From Salinigranum marinum (GTDB lineage Archaea; Halobacteriota; Halobacteria; Halobacteriales; Haloferacaceae), in NCBI RefSeq assembly GCF_024228675.1, contig NZ_CP100461.1:2353398-2417397 (forward strand): 64,000 nucleotides of DNA, in the 5' to 3' direction. The first letter of the stretch is position 1, and each line of letters opens with the position of its first letter. Positions 62,630 through 64,000 of this stretch are shown in pieces. A program made the translations under genes and the position numbers. The notes beneath the pieces were generated by a model. The model did not search any database, was not told where the DNA came from, and worked only from the letters and a program-made list of their open reading frames with translations.

Positions 62630-62864
62630 CGTCAGTGGCTCACGGGGGAGACGTATAACCGTTGATCCCGTCCGGGCGGCGAGACCCGTGACAGATCGCC
62701 GGGCGCGGCGTGACTGGCTGTCGAGGACGGTGACTGACAGCCGGGCGCGGTGCGGCTGACTGCTGGTCTCGCCTCGGCCGATCGGGACGCCGTCGGTGGA
62801 TCAGACGCGCGTTCGGGACGTGAGCAGTCGGTATGTTTATTCAGTAGTAATCTGACCGTAGGGT
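62630..62864. promoter_or_regulatory. Divergent promoter region of two MmgE/PrpD genes
   Basis: A TATA-like box for the minus gene is at about 62655-62662. For the plus gene, TTTATTC at about 62836-62842 is about 27 nt before the GTG at 62865. Shared control of the two copies is likely. Confidence 0.5.
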
Positions 62865-64000
62865 GTGAGTGAAACTGAAGCGTTAGCAACGTTCGTCGAA
62901 GAGACGTCGCTGTCGGACGTTCCGGAGGACGTCCAGCAGAAGGCGAAGGAAGCGATCACGGACCTCGTCGGCGTCGCGGTGTACGGCTCACACCACGACG
63001 TCGGCGAGCGGGTCGCGTCGTACGTGGACGCGACCTTTTCGAGCGGGGAGGCGACCGTGCTCGCCCGTGGAAACGCCAGTTCACCCGGGGCGGCGCTGGC
63101 GAACGCCTCGTTCGGCCACGCCGTCGACTACGACGACACGTTCGAGTCGATCGTCATCCACCCGACCTCGCCGGTGTTCTCGGCCGCGCTCGCGGCCGGC
63201 GAACGGGCCGGGGCGAGCGGTGCGGCGGTACTGACGGCGTACGTGGTCGGGGTGGACGTCGCCTACCGGACCGGCCACAGCACCTACCCGGAACATTACG
63301 AGAACGGCTGGCACAGCACCGGCACGGTCGGTACGTTCGGGGCGGCCGCCGCGGCCGCCTCCGTGATGGGGCTGTCCGCAGAGCGGATCCGGCACGCGTT
63401 CGGCATCGCCGCGTCGGGGTCGTCCGCGCTGAAGAAGAACTTCGGGACGATGACGAAGCCGCTGCACTCCGGCCACGCGGCTCAGATGGGCGTCCGGGCG
63501 GCGACGCTCGCCGCGGAGGGCTTTACCGCCGACCCCAGCGTCTTCGAGGGCAAGATCGGCTACGGGACCGCGATGACGCCCGGCGGGACGTACGACCCCG
63601 ACGAACTCACCCGAGAGCTCGGCGAGACGTGGGCCGTCATGGACATCGGTTACAAGCCGTACCCCTCGGGCGTGATCACCCACGCCGCGATGGACGCGCT
63701 CCGCGAGATCGTGGTCGACAACGACCTCGCGCCCGACGACGTCGAGGCCGTCACGGTCGCGCTGGACGATGCCGCCTCGGAGATGCTCCACCACGAGAAC
63801 CCCCAGACGGGGCTGGAGGCGAAGTTCTCGATCGAGTTCTGTCTCGCGTCCGTCCTCCGCGAGCGCGACCCGGGCATCCACGAGTTCACCGACGAGTACG
63901 TCACCGCGCCGGCGACGCGCGAGCAGACCAAGAAGGTGACGCGGGCGTTCGAGGAGAACCTCTTCGGGGGGAACTACGCGAACTACGCCGCGCGCGTCGA
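62865..64000 (+). CDS. MmgE/PrpD family protein (copy 5), cut by the window end
   Basis: 378 codons visible, no stop before the window ends. GTG start at 62865 (SETEALATFVEETSLSDVPEDVQQKAKEAITDLVGVAVYGS) fits the family N terminus and the TATA-like box 27 nt upstream. NASFGHAVDYDDTFESIVIHPTSPVFSAALAAGE, FGTMTKPLHSGHAAQMGVRAATLAAEGFTADPSVFEGKIGYG and YKPYPSGVITHAAMDAL belong to the HP/KPLHSG subgroup, nearer copy 2 than copies 1, 3 and 4. It needs the right-hand sequence to finish. Confidence 0.9.
   Translation, partial: MSETEALATFVEETSLSDVPEDVQQKAKEAITDLVGVAVYGSHHDVGERVASYVDATFSSGEATVLARGNASSPGAALANASFGHAVDYDDTFESIVIHPTSPVFSAALAAGERAGASGAAVLTAYVVGVDVAYRTGHSTYPEHYENGWHSTGTVGTFGAAAAAASVMGLSAERIRHAFGIAASGSSALKKNFGTMTKPLHSGHAAQMGVRAATLAAEGFTADPSVFEGKIGYGTAMTPGGTYDPDELTRELGETWAVMDIGYKPYPSGVITHAAMDALREIVVDNDLAPDDVEAVTVALDDAASEMLHHENPQTGLEAKFSIEFCLASVLRERDPGIHEFTDEYVTAPATREQTKKVTRAFEENLFGGNYANYAARV

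Overview
The window is a piece of a haloarchaeal (class Halobacteria) genome. Coding sequence is GC-rich, proteins are strongly acidic, many starts are leaderless (TATA-like box about 27 nt before the start codon), and haloarchaea-specific families are present: an RdfA-type protein with an archaeal SMC-like partner, small zinc-ribbon proteins, APC permease-UspA fusions, a Tat-type lipoprotein signal and TnpB-type IS200/IS605 elements. No rRNA, tRNA or CRISPR array was seen.

Left part, 1-6 kb: a MazE/MazF-type toxin-antitoxin pair, then four tightly packed genes that look like part of a conjugative type IV secretion module: a VirB2-like small membrane protein, a VirB6/TrbL-like polytopic protein, a linker membrane protein and a VirB4-type ATPase. 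This points to an integrated conjugative element or plasmid-derived segment whose remainder lies left of the window. A short IS200/IS605-like end sits exactly at the end of the virB4-like gene.

Middle part, 6-27.5 kb: a loosely packed, partly decayed region. It mixes intact genes (DUF5789-like protein, EamA transporter, DoxX-like protein, two APC permeases, UspA proteins, an Lrp-RCK regulator, zinc ribbons, RdfA plus an SMC-like ATPase with a zinc hook) with gene stumps: the C-terminal ends of a SulP permease, a BCCT transporter, an MFS transporter and a P-type ATPase, and a frameshifted SDR. Two TnpB elements adjoin the SulP and P-type ATPase stumps.

Right part, 27.5-64 kb: a dense, largely intact catabolic island. 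It has five MmgE/PrpD proteins, three isocitrate-lyase/PEP-mutase (ICL/PEPM) enzymes, one PrpF isomerase, an aconitase/isopropylmalate-dehydratase-like pair, a class III CoA-transferase, an acyl-CoA dehydrogenase, an enoyl-CoA hydratase/isomerase, a thiolase/HMG-CoA-synthase-like/DUF35 trio, four SDRs (counting one without catalytic residues gives three others only two of which are close paralogues), a four-domain rhodanese, three MFS carriers and a complete tripartite tricarboxylate transporter (TctA, TctB, TctC). It also contains an operon of a UGSC-family protein, an uncharacterised partner, a DUF6282 protein and an MmgE/PrpD protein. I infer uptake and dissimilation of branched or substituted di/tricarboxylic acids: import by TTT/MFS carriers; hydration, dehydration or decarboxylation by PrpD and LeuCD-like enzymes; double-bond isomerisation by PrpF; C-C cleavage by ICL/PEPM lyases; and CoA activation and beta-oxidation-type processing. 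The true substrate cannot be read from sequence. The UGSC operon inside this island is the best candidate for an undescribed biochemical system. (Count correction for the island: SDR genes are at 48199, 57844 and 60289, i.e. three intact SDR genes.)
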